A stretch of 23,422 nucleotides of DNA, taken from contig JANWZT010000006.1 of assembly GCA_025054515.1 (NCBI GenBank), positions 1 to 23,422 of the forward strand, written 5' to 3'. The translations under genes and the position numbers were made by a program. This document shows, piece by piece, positions 23,186 to 23,422 of the stretch. The notes under the pieces were generated by a model, which saw nothing but the letters and a program-made list of their open reading frames with translations, was not told where the DNA came from and ran no database searches. Every line of letters begins with the position of its first letter. The first letter of the stretch is position 1. This DNA is from Candidatus Caldarchaeum sp. (GTDB lineage: Archaea; Thermoproteota; Nitrososphaeria_A; Caldarchaeales; Caldarchaeaceae).

Positions 23186-23422
23186 TTATTTCACTGTCGT
23201 TAGAAGACTTGTTCGGAGCGGTTTTGCGGCGATTAGTTTCCACACGTTAGACGGCTTTAGCGGTGTTTCCTGTACCGTGACATCGTATGGTTTTAAAGCG
23301 TCTTCGACGGCGTTGACGATGGCCTGCGTCAAGCCGATGGTTGCGAGCTCTCCTACTCCTTTGGTGCCGAGAGGGTTGGGGGCCGGTGTCTCGGTACGCA
23401 GAAGCTCCATTTCCGGCATCTC
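23186..23422 (-). CDS. Molybdenum-hydroxylase large subunit, C-terminal fragment at right edge
   Basis: Only the last 78 or so residues are in the window; the reading frame is open through the right edge. They contain NPLGTKGVGELATIG, with the catalytic Glu found at the C-terminus of xanthine dehydrogenase/CoxL-type large subunits, and then the usual AIVNAVEDAL helix. It resembles the solitary subunit at 9722 more than the one at 19130, having the NPLG.KGVGE form rather than GARGIGE. It precedes the MoaD-like gene on the same strand, 63 bp away. It is the third large subunit in the window; its partners, if any, would be beyond the edge. Confidence 0.88.
   Translation of the reverse strand, partial: EMPEMELLRTETPAPNPLGTKGVGELATIGLTQAIVNAVEDALKPYDVTVQETPLKPSNVWKLIAAKPLRTSLLTTVK

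Overview
The window is most likely archaeal. Seven protein-coding transcription units start 24-28 nt downstream of an A/T-rich TATA-like element with almost no leader, several of them at GTG. Genes inside operons instead carry GGAGG/GGTG-type Shine-Dalgarno sequences. Both exported binding proteins have twin-arginine signals, and the set of families fits a TACK-type archaeon (Aigarchaeota/Caldiarchaeum-like is my guess, low confidence). No rRNA, tRNA, CRISPR array, insertion sequence or transcription regulator was seen. Coding density is very high, and no gene-free stretch exceeds about 170 bases.

Layout from left to right. (1) 1-3333, minus: a BMP-family (nucleoside/purine-type) ABC importer A, with binding protein, fused double ATPase and the first permease, which runs off the left edge. 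(2) 3399-8258, plus: a CodA-like amidohydrolase, then importer B (ATPase and two overlapping permease genes). Its likely binding protein (8277-9653) lies convergently on the minus strand. (3) 9722-12836, minus: a GNAT-like protein of unknown role and a solitary molybdenum-hydroxylase large subunit. (4) 12962-17548: a DUF2877 protein (AllH/YlbF-like, plus), FdrA (AllF-like) followed by a 51-residue gene that overlaps its stop (minus), then a cyclase-family metal hydrolase and a DUF1116 protein (AllG/YlbE-like) (plus). (5) 17556-18959, minus: a fused acyl-CoA carboxyltransferase with no biotin partners nearby. (6) 19130-22819, plus: a complete three-subunit molybdenum hydroxylase (Mo, FAD and 2x[2Fe-2S] subunits). 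(7) 22820 to the right edge, minus: a MoaD-like sulfur carrier and the C-terminus of a third molybdenum-hydroxylase large subunit.

Read together, the island looks like import and oxidative breakdown of an N-heterocycle (purine, pyrimidine or hydantoin-like). Two nucleoside-type importers would bring in substrate. Molybdenum hydroxylases would oxidise the ring. The CodA-like amidohydrolase and the cyclase-family hydrolase are candidates for deamination and ring opening. The FdrA/DUF1116/DUF2877 set would release a carbamoyl group, as reported for the E. coli oxamate carbamoyltransferase AllFGH. No carbamate kinase is in the window. The substrate and the order of steps are inference.

The most unusual points are: a free-standing 51-residue domain that appears elsewhere to be fused to FdrA or DUF1116; an amidohydrolase that seems to lack one metal-binding histidine; and two exported binding proteins with 35 identical signal residues although 23 of those 35 codons differ synonymously.
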